Positions 12,720-25,078 of a stretch of 64,000 bases of DNA are shown here, piece after piece. The notes under the pieces are model-generated. The model made no database searches, had not been told where the DNA came from, and saw nothing but the letters and a program-made list of their open reading frames with translations. The DNA lies in assembly GCA_030272155.1 (NCBI GenBank), contig CP126191.1:8702501-8766500 (forward strand), given 5' to 3'. Position 1 is the first letter of the stretch, and every line of letters begins with the position of its first letter. The stretch is from Tetradesmus obliquus. Lineage: Eukaryota; Chlorophyta; Chlorophyceae; Sphaeropleales; Scenedesmaceae. A program made the translations under genes and the position numbers.

Positions 12720-13329
12720 TGCAGCTGCAGCGCCTGGGCAGCAGCCCTGTGGCTGTCAGCCGCTGCCGCAGTGGTGGCATCGACAGGCAGTTCAGCAGCA
12801 GTCACAACGGCTCCCCCAGCTGTGTCAGCTTGAGCAGCCGTGACAGCTGTGCCGGCCCTGCTTTTGATGCAGCAGCAGCAGCACTCGCAGCCTGTGAGGA
12901 TGATGTATGCATAACAGCCAGTGGCTGGCTGACCTCATGTTGCCAGTCAGGCTGTGCTGTGGCAGCGATGTGCGGCCAGCACAGCTTCGCAACAGCATCA
13001 CTGGGCACCGCAGGGGACAGCAATCGCTCCCTGCTGGCTGCCTATGCAGATGGCAGCCCAGCATTAGCGCCTTGTTACACACGGCGGAGCGCCACGTTTG
13101 ATGACGGCGGCAGCAGCAGCAGCAGCTGCAATGGGCTGCTGGCGTTCCCTTCGGTGCTGAGACCTGGACCATACCCAGCCAGCAGCAACGTGTCACGCTC
13201 ACCGTTTGCTGAAGTAGCTTCTGCAGCATCAGCAGGCAGGGACGCAGCAGCTGCAGCCTGCAGTGACACCTACACGCGCACTCCATGCAGCAGCTGCCCT
13301 AGCAGCCCTGGGAGCTCAGCATACGGACC

Positions 13330-13364
<35 letters not shown>

Positions 13365-14830
13365 GCTCCTGTGACTTCCAGCAGCAGCTCTGGCAAATGC
13401 AGCTTGCGTCTGCATCTGCGTCTGCAGCTGCAGCACCATGTCCTGTCGGCAGCCCAGCAGACAGCAGGCTTGCAGGCTGCGACTTTTCAGCCCCAAGCTC
13501 GCCAGCAGAAGCCTCCTACCTGCGCGGGCACCATTACAGCTCCCACTCGTCTTTGCTAGCTGCCTCGCACCAGCCAACACAGCAGGGCCGCAGCTACAGC
13601 CAGCTGCTTGAATTGCCAGCAGACCACTTTGGTGTGACGCCCTGGCAGGCAGATGCAGGGTGCAGCACTGGTGGCGTGAGCAGCCTCAGTGCCCCGATAT
13701 CCGGGGTATCAATTCCTGCTGCGCTGGAGCCAATGCAAGCTGCCATGCTGCAGCAAGGGCAGGATGAGCTGGACGCAATCGAGCTGCAGCTGCAGCAGCT
13801 GCTACAGGTGCGCGCATGACAGCGTTGGCAGTGCACATCAGCAGAGAATGTGTGTCATGTTGATTGTGTTGACTCAAGATGCCGCCAAATCTCCACGGCA
13901 ACATGTATCATGCATGGTGCCCTGCGCACTGAGACTCTCGCAGCCGCATGCATGCCCACCTGAAAGTCACTTCCAGGCCATCGTGTTGAAAGCTAGCTGC
14001 CGCTAAACGCAGAGCTGCCTCCTGCTGCCAGCAGTGCTTTAACATAGACTGGCAGGCGTGCGCAGGTATCAGATATGCAACAGGGCAAATTGCGCATGTA
14101 GGTTCATTCCACCGGACTGATTCAAAGCACATGCAACATCAAGGGTGCAGCACTCTCTGCACTTGCTGACAAGCCTGCCCCTGCAACACCCTCCGCGGCA
14201 TGCTGCGCAGACAAAACCAAACCCAACCCAAGAGACTGAACCACATGTATGGCCTGGCAGGCAATCACCTGGCAGACGTAACACATCACATAACACACCC
14301 TGTGCTTGCTGACAAACCTGCCCCTGTGACGCATTCTTTGGCATGCTGTGCAGACAAGGGACCAGCTGGCAGCATCCAGGACAGTGCTGCTTAGGGAGCA
14401 AGGCCCTTCAGGCCTGGCCCGCTCACCCACACACCTGCAAGACAGCAACCGCCTGCAAGGGCCAGACCCCGCAGCTCCGCACCTGGCGCTACACCCCGGC
14501 TCTGCATTGGGCAGCACAGTGCATCCAGCTAGCGCTGCCTCGCACCCGGGGCTGGTCCCGCAGCCTCGCGCCAATGCACTGCAGAGCTACATGGTGCTGC
14601 ACCAGGAGCAGCAGCAGCGGCACCAGTTGTGCATGCAGTACGTCTCGCAGAATGCGGCTGCGCGCGGCGGCTCACTGAGTCCTGCTGCTCAGGGCAAGCT
14701 GTACGAGCTGCTGAGGCTGCAGAAGCTGCAGGTGGGCCTGCATGAGGAGCTGCTGCACAACCTGGTGGCATGCGCAACACTCAACAGCAGCAGCAGCAGC
14801 AGCGGCGGCGGCGGCTGTGTTGGTATGTGA
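11830..14830 (+). CDS. Low-complexity Ser/Ala/Gln-rich protein with a GTGFFLPRNG motif
   Basis: Three exons join in phase: 11830-11899, 12234-13807, 14354-14830 (2121 nt, 706 aa). The first 24 residues end in Arg-Pro-Gly-Thr-Gly and exon 2 continues Phe-Phe-Leu-Pro-Arg-Asn-Gly, so the one compact motif spans the first splice junction. The rest of exon 2 is poly-Ser, poly-Ala and a Gln run (about 12684-12720). The end of exon 2 and start of exon 3 form a helical segment rich in Gln, Leu and Glu, and exon 3 ends in another predicted helix before a Ser/Gly tail. If the donor at 13807 is not used, translation would stop at 13819; I prefer splicing because phase and helix character continue. I do not know its function. 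A related motif occurs in the gene at 37675-40522. Confidence 0.65.
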
Positions 14831-16045
14831 GTGAAGCTTGGCCGGCTGTTGCCCGTGCTTCTTGCGTGAGCAACGGTTGGTGCAGCTGCAGCGCTTGTGA
14901 GATTGCACTGCAGGCGGTCGAATGGTCAAAAGGTGATGGTGTGTGCATTTTGCCGCTGTTGCAACACAGCGATGGTCTGCTGGGAGATGGTTAACTGCAG
15001 CACCAGTCGTGCCTGCTTACGCAAGGAAAGTTTTGGTGCCAGCTGTTGTGCATTGCGTGCACTATTTCCAAACCGTCAGGCGGCTTCGCCTGCTGCCTAA
15101 TTTCTTGGCATGACTTGGTGCATAACAGATCCAGCACAGATGCTTGCACATAGCCGGCGCGGCATGCAGAATGTGTGCTGGCAGCTGCTCAGGCTATGTG
15201 ACTTGTACAGAGCGCTGAGAACGCCCAGATGCAAGCTGGGTTGTTGCAGGGCAGTGCTGCATCAGTTTTGTGAGAGCAAGCACGCCGCCATCACCATCCT
15301 GGTATATGCTGCCAGGCAACAAACAAATGCATGCTGTTGCCTCACTTATTACATTGGTTTCATTCTGTTGCGCCAGTCTGCCAGGGCTGCTGCGTTCAGA
15401 CTTGCGGTGCATTGCGCGTGCCGTTGACGTGTGCTGTTTCTGATGAATGAGCAGCATGTGCCGCTGCGCGTGTGTTGCTGCGTGCTGCCAGCACCTTCTC
15501 GGCTTTGCCCTCTTCTTCTTTGGGCTGCTGCTGAGTCGTAAAGAACACCCGGCGACACAGTTAGCAAAAACAGCCCCCTAGCTGTTGAGCGCTCGATTTG
15601 GGTGGAATTGTCTTATACTGTGAGGTTATGCTTCTGTTGAGCGGCAGCTGTGTCTCTGACCAGGATTAATTTCTGGGTGTCTGGGGTGCTGCAGCTTTGT
15701 CTGGTGTGAGTGCAAGGTGCAGCACATTCAAGATGGAGAATGGTGTGCTGTCCTACACTTGCACATGAATTGCCCTGGTCTTGTCACAAAGGGGGTTGAT
15801 GCACATGTCATGCAGCTGTCTGAGGCATCGACGTTACTTTGCCTGACATACATAACTGATTGCTGCTCAGCATTACTGAAGGCAGGCTGCAGCTGTCCAT
15901 GCGGCATGTCGTGCTGTTAACTTGTGCACATGAAAGCACAACAGCAGCATGTACGGCACGCTTGGAACTGCAATGCGCCAGCTGGTGTGTTGGGTCAGCC
16001 ACGGTACCCATGGGATGGGATGTGGGATGCTCTAGGGAGACACAA

Positions 16046-16085
16046 TCTCATCTGGCTGAGCATCATCATGTCACCCATCAACCCA
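16046..16085 (-). mobile_element. Degenerate copy of a dispersed repeat with an (ATG)n tail
   Basis: On the minus strand this reads like the other copies of a short repeat whose core is GGCTTGATGGGT followed by ACATGATGATG. Here the core is altered (GGGTTGATGGGTGACATGATGATG). See the copies at 24833, 29322, 35270 and 43543. Confidence 0.45.
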
Positions 16086-18648
16086 ATAGCTGATGAACAG
16101 CTCGGCTGTTGAGCCACCGCAGCTTGCGTGGGAACAGCTGTGGTGTGACACCATTGAATGTCCGGCTGTGACCAGCACCCTGGAGCAGGCGCTGAGTGAA
16201 CGCATCTTTTGGTATGAGCCCTGCGTGTTTTTTTGCTTAGCCGCCAGAAGCCACGACTGCCTGTTCTGCAGCTGGTGCAATGCGCTCTGGCCTTGTATAC
16301 TGTGCTTGAACCGCCGTAAAACTGGTGTGCCCTGCATACCCTGTCACTTGCTGTCTTTGCATTGCGACGTTTTGAACTGTGCATGAGTTGCAGACTTTGC
16401 ACAGCAGCCTTTGCAAGCCGTGCAGACGTACCTGCTTCCGCACCGACGGGCTTTTTGGGAAGTGCAGATATTGCGGTCTTTGCACGGCAGCCTTTGTGAA
16501 TGTTGCCGAGGTTGCTGCTCCTGTGCGACAGCTCTTTCAAACAGCGCAGAAGCTGCTGACTCTGCCGCCTGCGAACCTCCACAAACGTTTTGAGTGCTGC
16601 GCAGGGTGCTCCTGCGACTGCGCCATGCTCTGAACCATCTTGTCACATCTGATGATGGAACTATCTTGTTGCATCTGATGACAGCAACTCGTCACCCTGC
16701 TGGTGTGAAGCTGCTCTATCTTCACAGCAGACACCGGCGTGGCCTGTTGCCTGGCTTGTTGCATCTGCTGCATACACCTGCCACAGCTTAGCTAGCTGCT
16801 GGATAGGCCCACTGCGCTGCTCCCCGCAACATCTTAAGCATGTCTTGACTAGGGCTTAGCAAAGATTTGCAGATTTGATGTGTGTTGCAGAGTCCAAGGC
16901 ATGGCAGAGACTGAGGTGCCCCTTTTTGCCGCACTCTCATCATCTGGCATCCTGGCATGCCTGGCACCTACTGTTACAGCTGTTGGTGGTTAACATGGAG
17001 TTTGCAGAGTTGTTTAGCATGTGAAGCAGATGGAAGTAGTCGAAGTGGCTTCTGTGTCAGTGACAGCATGGCTTCAGCAACACTGGCGCTTCATTCACCT
17101 CATGAGCAAACAGTCATTTGGCTGGTTTGGTGGTTGTTATGTTGTCATTTGGCTGTGCACCAAGCCCCAGGGTGGCGGTGGGTGACCCGTATGCTGCTGA
17201 GCAGAACACTTTTTTAATGGCCAACAGGCCGCAGCCTTGGCAGCCGCAGCCTCAGCTGCTAGAGCGTGTTGATTGTCAGCTTTGTGTTGGCACGTGGATG
17301 GGGTGGGATTGGCTTGGGGCTGGACTATTGCAGGCTTCAGCTGCATGTTGCTGGCTTGCAATGCCTGGGTGGCAGCAGCAGCAGCAGCAGCAGCGGCGGC
17401 GGCACACTGGCGTCAGTGTTGTTTCAAGCGCTTGCCAGCTTGGGCACGTGATAGTACCACTGTGCTGTGAGCAGTTGTGGTCTTCGGCTGACGTACACGA
17501 GCTGCTCAAACTTACTACTACACCATTAGTAATGGTGCACAGCCGCTGGCACCGCAAGTCCGTTGCAGTGGTTTGAGCTTGTCATTCTGTCGGCGAGGAT
17601 AGAAGGTCAACGCATGAGCGTGTGATTCTTTTGGGAAGAGCAGAACTTGCAGTGGTGCGTGCGTGTGTGGATGCAAGTCCAGCAATATATGTTTGTGCTG
17701 CTGTGCGACACTTGGCTGTTTCACTTCATGATGAGTGGGGCATTGCGATGCGGCTCATGCTGGAGTGCTTGCCATGCAGCACAGCCAAAGGCACGGCTGC
17801 GCCCAAAGAACAGGTGTGCTAAAAAGGGGCTGGGCCAAGGCAGCTGCACGGCAAGTCAATGCATGCTTTGTTGGTTGTTGCATACTTTCTTTTTGTTTTT
17901 TCTATCATTGCGGTGATAGTGTCATGGGCTTATTGTTCCAGTGTTCCAGTACTGTTTTTGCGGGACTCGATATAGGAGATATGGATGTGGCAAATGGGTA
18001 TGGGGGGTCAATTGAGCTCGAGGTGACGTGTGTCTTTCATCTCATTGCAGATGGCGGGCAGACTTTTGACAACTTCTGGGGAAACTACTGAGCTCTTTTG
18101 GGCGTGCACGTGAGAGCAAGTATGCAATGCATGAAGCTGCTTACAGTTTGCTGGGCTAGCTGTCATTGTATGGACAGTTGCACATGGGGCGGTGAGATTT
18201 CAGCAGTTCATCAGCTCGATTGTCACATTCTGGCGGCTTTCCCAATCGTAGCATTCGTACCATCTTGCCATGTATCCCTACTTGCAGTGTTGATGCAGAG
18301 TGTTGGCTACCCAATGTGCTGGCCGCATATTGGTCTACTAGTACCATGCCGTCCTTGTAGAGTAAAATTACAGTCAGACGCTAGCATGACACGGTGTGTG
18401 CACGGGTTCCACAGTTCAGCATACCTTATGCAGCATATACTTTTCAGGGGTTGCCGTGCTGTAAGACGTGAGTGGTGAAAGGCGCGAGTGTGTTTGTTAT
18501 TTAGCCGCAGCCTGCTTCATAAGAGAGTGTGGCCAGGGTAGCAATCAAGAGATGTACGTACATGAAGGTATACTTTCAGAACACAGGCGTGCTGCTGAAG
18601 CAGCTCGTGTGTATTGAGACAGACACACAACATGTCGTCACATAAAAG

Positions 18649-18653
18649 TTACA
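18649..18653 (-). terminator. Candidate TGTAA poly(A) signal for the rhodanese gene
   Basis: TGTAA on the minus strand, 563 bases beyond the rhodanese stop codon. It faces a plus-strand TGTAA at 18460-18464, consistent with convergent transcript ends. Confidence 0.4.
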
Positions 18654-19215
18654 TTCTCTCAACGAATGCACAACAATGAGCATGCGAGCAGGATCAGCAG
18701 TACTGCTGCAGCACCAACGTCTCACTGCAATGGAGGCACAGCACAGTCAACCTGCTGTGCAGACCTTGGCATGTCACAGTGTGACCTCACTCATACAATG
18801 ACTTAAACTGCTGCCTTCAAGCGTGTTGTGTAACAGCCTAATGCAAAGCTCATCTCCACGCGCTGGCACCAGCAAGGCCAGCGCAACATATACCAGTTGT
18901 TGCTTTGCAAGGCCGCAGCAATAACATGCGCCATATGCATGTGAACTGCACTGTCGATGGCATGCGCCACGACAACCACCACACGGCTGCCTCTACCTGT
19001 TCTTGCAGCAATGCCGTTGCCACACCTTCCACAGAAACCGCAGCAAATGCTGGTGTACGTATTCAGCTGGACAGTCTGGAAACATCAGCTGCACTGTACA
19101 GAAGATTGCTGCTGAAAACCAGTGACCAGTGACATTTTTTGTATACAGGACATGCAATGGCAGCAAAGCACCTTGGCCTTTATGACTTGCCACCTGTCCA
19201 CAAAAGCCTGCAGGC

Positions 19216-19762
19216 CTAATGGCATCCGCCGCCTCCGCAGCCGCAGCCGCCGCTGCTGCTGCTGCTGCTGCCGCCCTTCAGCGCCTGCCATGCCGCCATG
19301 CCGCCTGCCACATTACTGACGTGCTGGAAGTTGAACACCTGCAGCAAACAGCAGCAGCAGCAGCAGGCGGCAAATGCAGGTGTTGCTGAAGAACAGGCGG
19401 CTGGAACTTGCCTGCTGAAGCTGATCAACAATCATGGTGGGATGCTTGACCTGGTGGCAGTCGCAGCAAGAAGTTGCACATGCATGCAGGGACACATGAA
19501 CACAACGGTGTTCTTGCAGTACACACAGCATGAACAGACCGCTGCTGCAGATGCCGCCAGATGCGGCACCGCACTGTTGCGAGATGAGCACGCCGAGCCA
19601 TACAACCAGCAGCAAGCCCACAGCTGCGCAACAACACATAGTCACGAGTGTAAAAGCATGCCGCTGAATTGCCGCATGCAATGCCACAATCTTCTTAAGC
19701 ACGTGCAATCTACCCTCCCTGCACGCTTGTGCTGCCGGCAAGACCTCATCGTCCTGCTGCTG

Positions 19763-19794
<32 letters not shown>

Positions 19795-21299
19795 CACCTT
19801 GCTGAGCCGCACTGTCGCTTGCGCGGAGCGCTGGCCGCTGGCGCACACCACTGCCACATGCCCGTCTATGAACTGATCCAGCTGCCCCGCCCTGACTGCC
19901 TCTGACAGGCCGTCTAGCGGGATATTCACTGCGCCAGGGATGCGGGGGCCTGCAGAGCACGTGGCGGCACCGAGTAATGCAGTACCAAGTGATGACGTGC
20001 GGCGAGGATAGCGCCATTGTGCGAGAGTTGCGCCCACCAAACGAGCCACAGCCTGAGGCCATCCATTGATGTTGACATTGCACCTGGGGCTTGTCAATTT
20101 GGATCTTTTGAGAGTAACAGCGTTGATAACGAAAGTGGCGCAACGGCAGCCACAGAGCATGCTGTCACGCAGGAAGAACCTTGTGAGAAACAGCAGCAGC
20201 TGTACACACCCGCGTAATGCAGGCCTGCCCACCCACCTGCCTCGAACTCTGCTGCGCTGCGCACATCCAGCAGCAAGTCGATCAGCCCGCCTGCAGTTAG
20301 GGCCACATCCAGCTCCTGCACAGGCATCTCCCGGAAGCCCTGTGCTGCATCATATGCTGTGACGACTGCCTCGACTGCTGCTGCTGGGTCAGGTTGGAAT
20401 AGCTGCGGCGGCGGCTCCTGCAGCTCCTCTACTGCTCGGTGGGAGTGCAGTGTGCAGCAGGTGTGGTGGGTGTGGCAGTGAGCAGATTTTGATCAACAGC
20501 GTGCATGTGGTGATGGTGATGGTGGTGGCAGTGTGCAGAGTTGAGCAACAGCGTGCGTGTGGTGATGGTGATGGTGGTGGCAGTGTGTGCGAGGGTGCCA
20601 GTGCATGGGTGGCGCTGTGATGCACAGCGCTGTGCGAAAGGTCATGGATGGCATACGTGTGTAACCCTCCCAGCCGGGCAGTTGCCACTGCGTGTGTGTG
20701 GTGGTAGTGCAGCCAGCAAGTTTGGTGCTCCTGAAGTGTGTGCATGCTTGTGAGACGCGAGTGCTTGAGCGCAGCATGCAGCGTGCGGCACACATGGCAT
20801 GGCTTGATGGGTGCATATGATGAGGCAGATGCGTGTGCCTGAGCGCAGCATGCAGCGTGCAGCGCACATGTCATGGGGCGTCCCTTGAAGCGGCCCTCAT
20901 GCTCCCACACAGGCGCTGCATCATCGTCATCAGCAAATATGAAGTCCTCGCTGCGCTCACGGCACTGCGCAGCACAGACAAGGAAATGAATCAAATCAGC
21001 GCCACACGTTACTGTAACGGGTGTCAGAGCGCCAGGCAGTATGCCACGAATGAGAGATGCCATGGCAGCAGCGCTTGTGTGCATCCCAGCAGTAAAAGCA
21101 GCAGCAAAGGTCCTAGGTGTGCTTGCATGAGTGCAGACGGTGTCGATCTAGATTAATGTGACTATCACACCTGCTTCAGGATGCTGCTGATGTCAACAAG
21201 CCGCTCCTGCTCGCTGTATGAGTTCGTCTCCGGTATGCTGCTGGCACTGCTGCGTGCCTTGCAGGTGCGCGGCCGTGCTGACGGCCCAAACAAGTGCAT
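19216..21299 (-). CDS. Rhodanese-like domain protein, probably plastid-targeted
   Basis: Five exons join in phase: 21171-21299, 20868-20964, 20237-20431, 19798-19949, 19216-19338 (696 nt, 231 aa). Exon 1 begins Met-His-Leu-Phe-Gly-Pro-Ser-Ala-Arg-Pro-Arg and is rich in Ser and Arg, like a chloroplast transit peptide. The rhodanese domain covers roughly residues 110-225: Leu-Leu-Asp-Val-Arg-Ser-Ala-Ala-Glu-Phe, then Ile-Pro-Gly-Ala-Val-Asn-Ile-Pro, then the active loop Val-Val-Cys-Ala-Ser-Gly-Gln-Arg-Ser with the catalytic Cys, then Val-Ala-Gly-Gly-Met-Ala-Ala-Trp. Such domains carry sulfur as a Cys persulfide. The protein ends in six Ser and a Cys/Gly-rich tail finishing Gly-Gly-Cys-His, which could bind metal (inference). 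It diverges from the ACBP gene and converges with the gene ending at 14830. Confidence 0.85.
20755..20880 (-). repeat. Copied donor region of rhodanese exon 2
   Basis: The end of exon 2 and start of its intron (about 20830-20880 as written on the plus strand) recur about 77 bp downstream in transcription order, with the shared stretch CACGCTGCATGCTGCGCTCA. The donor-like GTGCGC of the real site is GTGTGC in the copy. Confidence 0.65.
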
Positions 21300-22190
21300 A
21301 AGCGGCCTTGAACAAACATTGACGCTGCTCAATCGCTGCATGACTGCAACGAGCCAATGGCTGGTGGATCTCTCCGAAATGTGTCGAAAACAAGATCCGG
21401 CAGGCTACGCTAGTTGAGAGGCACCACCAGACATTTCCTAGAAGTCACAAACACACAGCAAGCTTAGTGATGTATGGATTGTCGGCGGCGGAAGGGTATA
21501 AGTGAGGGCGGTTTGGGTTCGCCTGTCACAGGCACAAAGTGTGTGCGTGGGACGATCTTCCCTGTGCCCTGTGCCACTGACCAGCCAGCGGGACCTTCCA
21601 GTCATCTGAACATTATGAAACTGACTTGCTTTTCTGTGCTGTAGGCCCTCACTTTTCAGACACAGGTGACGGCCTGCAGCAAACAACGTGGGTTGTGGGT
21701 TGCATGATCATGCCGTCACCACATGCATGCACAGTCCCTTCCACCCTTGTTAGCTTAAGCTTTTTGTTGATAATTATAAGACGGCCAGATGGGCTGCATT
21801 TCCAGATTGTCGAAAGCAGGGCTCCGGCGGGCAGTACGTCAGTACTGATGTGCTACCCCGAGGGTGGTGCTGATGTGTGCTAGCATGTGTTTGGCAGCTG
21901 CTGGTCCAGCTGCATGCATCAAGCCAAAGGAGCAGATTTTTGTTCAAAAACCGCTAGCAGAAACGCTGTGAACATTCTTCTGCTGATGGGCAGCACCTGC
22001 AAAATGGACTGGAAGCTCCAGCCTGGAGCAGTCAAACAGCAGGGTTTCAGGAGGTTTGGGGAGCGTTAGGTGACAGCCACCTGCTGCAGCTGTACATATG
22101 TGCCTATCCATCGCCAATGTCCACAGCTGTGTTGGTTTGGTTGAAGATCGATTGTTGAACGCTGCTGAGCTGCTGCAACTTTGCTCAAGG
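21300..22190. promoter_or_regulatory. Divergent intergenic region between the rhodanese and ACBP genes
   Basis: The two start codons are 892 bp apart on opposite strands. The interval should hold both promoters and 5' UTRs. I see no recognisable element beyond ordinary AT-richer stretches near 21760-21780. Confidence 0.35.
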
Positions 22191-23149
22191 ATGGGTCTTC
22201 AGGTGTGCTACGCACGCGTACGATACAAGAATGGTACCCGCTATCGTGATCCAATGTGATGGAGGTTGTCGTGCGCTGCAGGAGGACTTCGAAGCGGCTG
22301 CAGAGCGCATTTCGAACACACCCGGCCCCAACAGTGACGAGATGCTGGAGCTGTATGGACTGTTCAAGCAGGCAAAGGTCGGAGATAACAACACCGGTGA
22401 GCATTTGGGGTCAGCACCATTGCAGCAACGTCGGCAGCAACTGCCTCGCAGCTGCTGTACAGCTGTTCACCGCTGCGTGTGTATACCTGCCCTGCAGCTA
22501 AGCCGGGGCTGCTGGATCTCAAGGGCAAGAAGAAGTGGGAAGCTTGGAACAACAAAAAAGGTGAGGCACAGTCCAAGGCTCAGTCAAGCAGAGCCTGCTG
22601 CAGTTGAGCACCAGCTGTGCATCAGTTCCTGCAGGCAGTTGCAAAGCGCTTGCTGTTGCATGCCAGCTTCCTGAGGATGCAGCAGTAATACAACATATTG
22701 ATCATGGCCACAAATGAAGCTAGCATGCGTGCGACCACAATCAGATGCTGCTATGCCGATCATTTTGTATCACAGGAATGAGCTCAGAAGACGCGATGAA
22801 GGCCTATATTGAGTGAGTGCTAAGCTGGCATTTGCACGAGTAGCAGCAGCAGCAGAAAGCAGTAACACCAATACATACAGAGCGCGCGTGAGATGCATAA
22901 TAATTTACAATGCAGGTGTGTGCTGCTGCCAAACATGCTGCGTGGGCATATGCATGCACTCCGCATCTCAGTCATGCAGGCGGTCTGCCACAGCACAACT
23001 CCCCACCGCTGGCAGGATGCAGCCACCTACCATGCTTTGCACAGCAGCACTGCAAGTATCACTGAATGGCACCATGCTGCTTGCCTCGCTGCTGCAGGCT
23101 GGTGGACAGTCTGCTGGCCAAGTATGCGCCTCAGGCAGCTCCAGCATAA
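22191..23149 (+). CDS. ACBP: Acyl-CoA-binding protein
   Basis: Small soluble carrier of long-chain acyl-CoA esters. Five exons join in phase: 22191-22202, 22282-22396, 22498-22560, 22776-22812, 23098-23149 (279 nt, 92 aa, the usual size for a single-domain ACBP). The first exon is 12 nt and codes only Met-Gly-Leu-Gln. Exon 2 gives Asp-Phe-Glu-Ala-Ala-Ala and Leu-Tyr-Gly-Leu-Phe-Lys-Gln-Ala-Lys-Val-Gly-Asp, the family's acyl-CoA contact region with the conserved Tyr and Lys. Exon 3 gives Lys-Pro-Gly-Leu-Leu-Asp-Leu-Lys-Gly-Lys and Lys-Trp-Glu-Ala-Trp, and exon 4 gives Met-Ser-Ser-Glu-Asp-Ala-Met. All four helices are present. There is no targeting signal, so a cytosolic location is expected. 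Confidence 0.95.
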
Positions 23150-23820
23150 GGGCACAGTTGACAAAGACTACAGGATGCTGGGCTGATGCCCTGGTGTACA
23201 CAACACAGCAGCACCTGAGTTGCAAGCCAGCGGGCGAGCTTAAGGATGGGGAAACAGGAGGTGCTGCAGCAGCAGGCAGTGCACACAGTTGCAGCGTGGG
23301 TGGCTGGGTGGCAGCACAGCAGCTGTGCTGGCTAGTGGCAGCAGACTGAGCTGTTGCAGCAGCGGCAGCAGGATGCCTTGGTGTGCTTGCTTGGTATGGC
23401 TTGGCAGGTGTGAAGTCAGCAGGTATCTGGCAAGCAGATTGTGATTGAACTGCACTGGCATTGGTGCAGCTTTTTGGCATGCTGCAGAGTAGCGCTGTGG
23501 AGCCCCTTCATAGCCGGAAGGATTTGAGAAAGTGAGTGGAGAGGCGGAGTGAGGCGGTGATTCCCGCTCCCAGTGGCTCACGCATTGGTTGTGCCTTGCG
23601 TGCAGCAATTGCTGAGCCGTGTGCACTGCGGACTGGTTGCTGTAACTGAATTGTCGAGCATACTTGGTATGCATGCAGCGGGTATCGAGTTGTTATGCAG
23701 CTGCTGGCTGCTCAGCATAACCTTGTGCTGGATAGGGAGCTGGCACTGCTGCTGGTTTGCCAGGCTGTATGAGCCCCGCTGTTCACTGCAGGCGTTTGCA
23801 AGGTGCTGTGGGGTGCCTCT

Positions 23821-23854
<34 letters not shown>

Positions 23855-24139
23855 GTGACCGCGTTGGCAGGGGCAGCTGTGTACTTGCAGCGCCATTGTG
23901 GACTGCAGCATGAGCTCTGCATTTGGCCACGGTAGTGCAAGCACTGCGCAGTGGCGGACATGCCAGGTGGCAACAAATCAATTGATGGGGTGCATTTGGC
24001 CACGTGGTGCAGCGGCGTTGCAACTGTTACATATATGGTCGCGGCACAGAGGGATGGTGGCAGAGTTGCAGCTGGCAGTGTGTACAAAGAGTTGCAGTGG
24101 AACGCACTTTGCAAAGCACAATGGTTGTGTGCCAACTGT

Positions 24140-24163
24140 TGTAACCCCCGGCACTTGTTGTAA
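24140..24163 (+). terminator. Pair of TGTAA poly(A) signals for ACBP
   Basis: Two TGTAA pentamers 19 bp apart (24140-24144 and 24159-24163) in a locally repeated TTGTAACC context, about 1 kb after the ACBP stop. No competing plus-strand gene follows before the cactin 3' end. Confidence 0.45.
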
Positions 24164-24361
24164 CCTCTGGCAATCACAGTATTGGCCGGATGCGTGCTAA
24201 GCATGCTATGCATGAAGGACGTGCGTGTTCCGAGTGGCTGGGTCAGCGGGCGCTTGGGCACGTGACAATGCTGATGAGCGTTCAGGCAGTGTGCCAATCA
24301 CTGTGCGCATGCAGATGTGTACAAGATGCCCCTGCAATGATCCGGCCACTCAAATCGTGGG

Positions 24362-24366
24362 TTACA
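24362..24366 (-). terminator. Candidate TGTAA poly(A) signal for cactin
   Basis: TGTAA on the minus strand about 780 bases past the cactin stop, and about 200 bases from the ACBP signals on the other strand. Confidence 0.4.
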
Positions 24367-24832
24367 TGTCCATGCAGTAGCCACCTAGCAAAAAATGGTC
24401 AAGGCCAATGACACAATCGGGGCCCGAGCAACGCGGCATGCTCACCCTGCAACTCCATGCAAAAGGGGCACAACTGTACAGATGCATCATCTTAAGCCAG
24501 CCTGCCACACCGCCACTCAGCAAAACAGGTAGAGAGAAAACCGCTGCATGCCGCTGTAGAACCTCAAAAGCTGACCACCTGCTGGTGGGCTGATGTCGAG
24601 GCAGAGACACAGTACATGTAAAGGCACCTTCAGTACCTCCGACACACTGCCGCTGCATAAGGAACTCCACACGCCGCATCCCGGAAAAACACCTGGAGAC
24701 ACCGCAGCACGGCGTCATAGCAAGTGCGCACCCCGTGCGCATCTTGCTACCAGCACACTGCATGGCAAGTAGCGCTGTGATGACTGCGGATGCTGTCGTG
24801 CCTTAAGCTGCGAGTGAGCGCACTGCACCAGC

Positions 24833-24875
24833 TACCATCATCATCATCATCATGTTCCCATTTAAGCCATAGCAA
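24833..24875 (-). mobile_element. Copy of the dispersed repeat with an (ATG)n tail
   Basis: On the minus strand, GCTATGGCTTAAATGGGAAC is followed by five ATG-type triplets. It matches the repeat core seen at 29322, 35270 and 43543, with a few changes, and lies in the cactin 3' UTR. Confidence 0.5.
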
Positions 24876-25076
24876 CGTCGTGCGCCAGCTACCATGACCG
24901 CTTGCGCTCTGCTGTGCGTCCCAGCCCCCACCGCCTGCTCCTCCAGCAGCAGCGTCTGGCATGGCATGCAGCGCTGTCTGCTGCAGCCACTGCAGCGGGT
25001 GTTGTGCCTCGCTGTAGCGGCGACACTGCGCCAGCCTCCACAACCGCTTGCATTCTGCTTGGTGCCCCAACCCCCC

Positions 25077-25078
<2 letters not shown>

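Larger units (their letters stand above)
14831..19215. other. Long region without a recognised gene between convergent genes
   Basis: These 4.4 kb lie between the stop of the plus-strand gene at 14830 and that of the minus-strand rhodanese at 19216. Open frames are short and match no family I know. The composition is TG-rich on the plus strand, as in long algal 3' UTRs. TGTAA is found on the plus strand at 18460-18464 and on the minus strand at 18649-18653, which would place two convergent 3' ends about 190 bp apart. A degenerate retroelement-like tail lies at 16046-16085. A CAG/CGG tract lies near 17382-17405. Confidence 0.4.
23150..25078. other. Convergent 3' region between ACBP and cactin
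   Basis: No gene is supported. Plus-strand TGTAA at 24140-24144 and 24159-24163 probably end the ACBP transcript, giving a 3' UTR of about 1 kb. Minus-strand TGTAA at 24362-24366 probably ends the cactin transcript. A CAG run occupies about 23821-23853. Confidence 0.4.

Noticed and set aside
13799..13819. TGA at 13817-13819 as the end of the gene starting at 11830
   Set aside because: A GTGCGC donor at 13807 and an in-phase exon from 14354 continue the same helical character; the stop would belong to the intron.
23578..24297. Minus-strand open frame of about 240 codons
   Set aside because: Composition is unlike the real proteins here and it runs through a CAG tract in the ACBP 3' flank.
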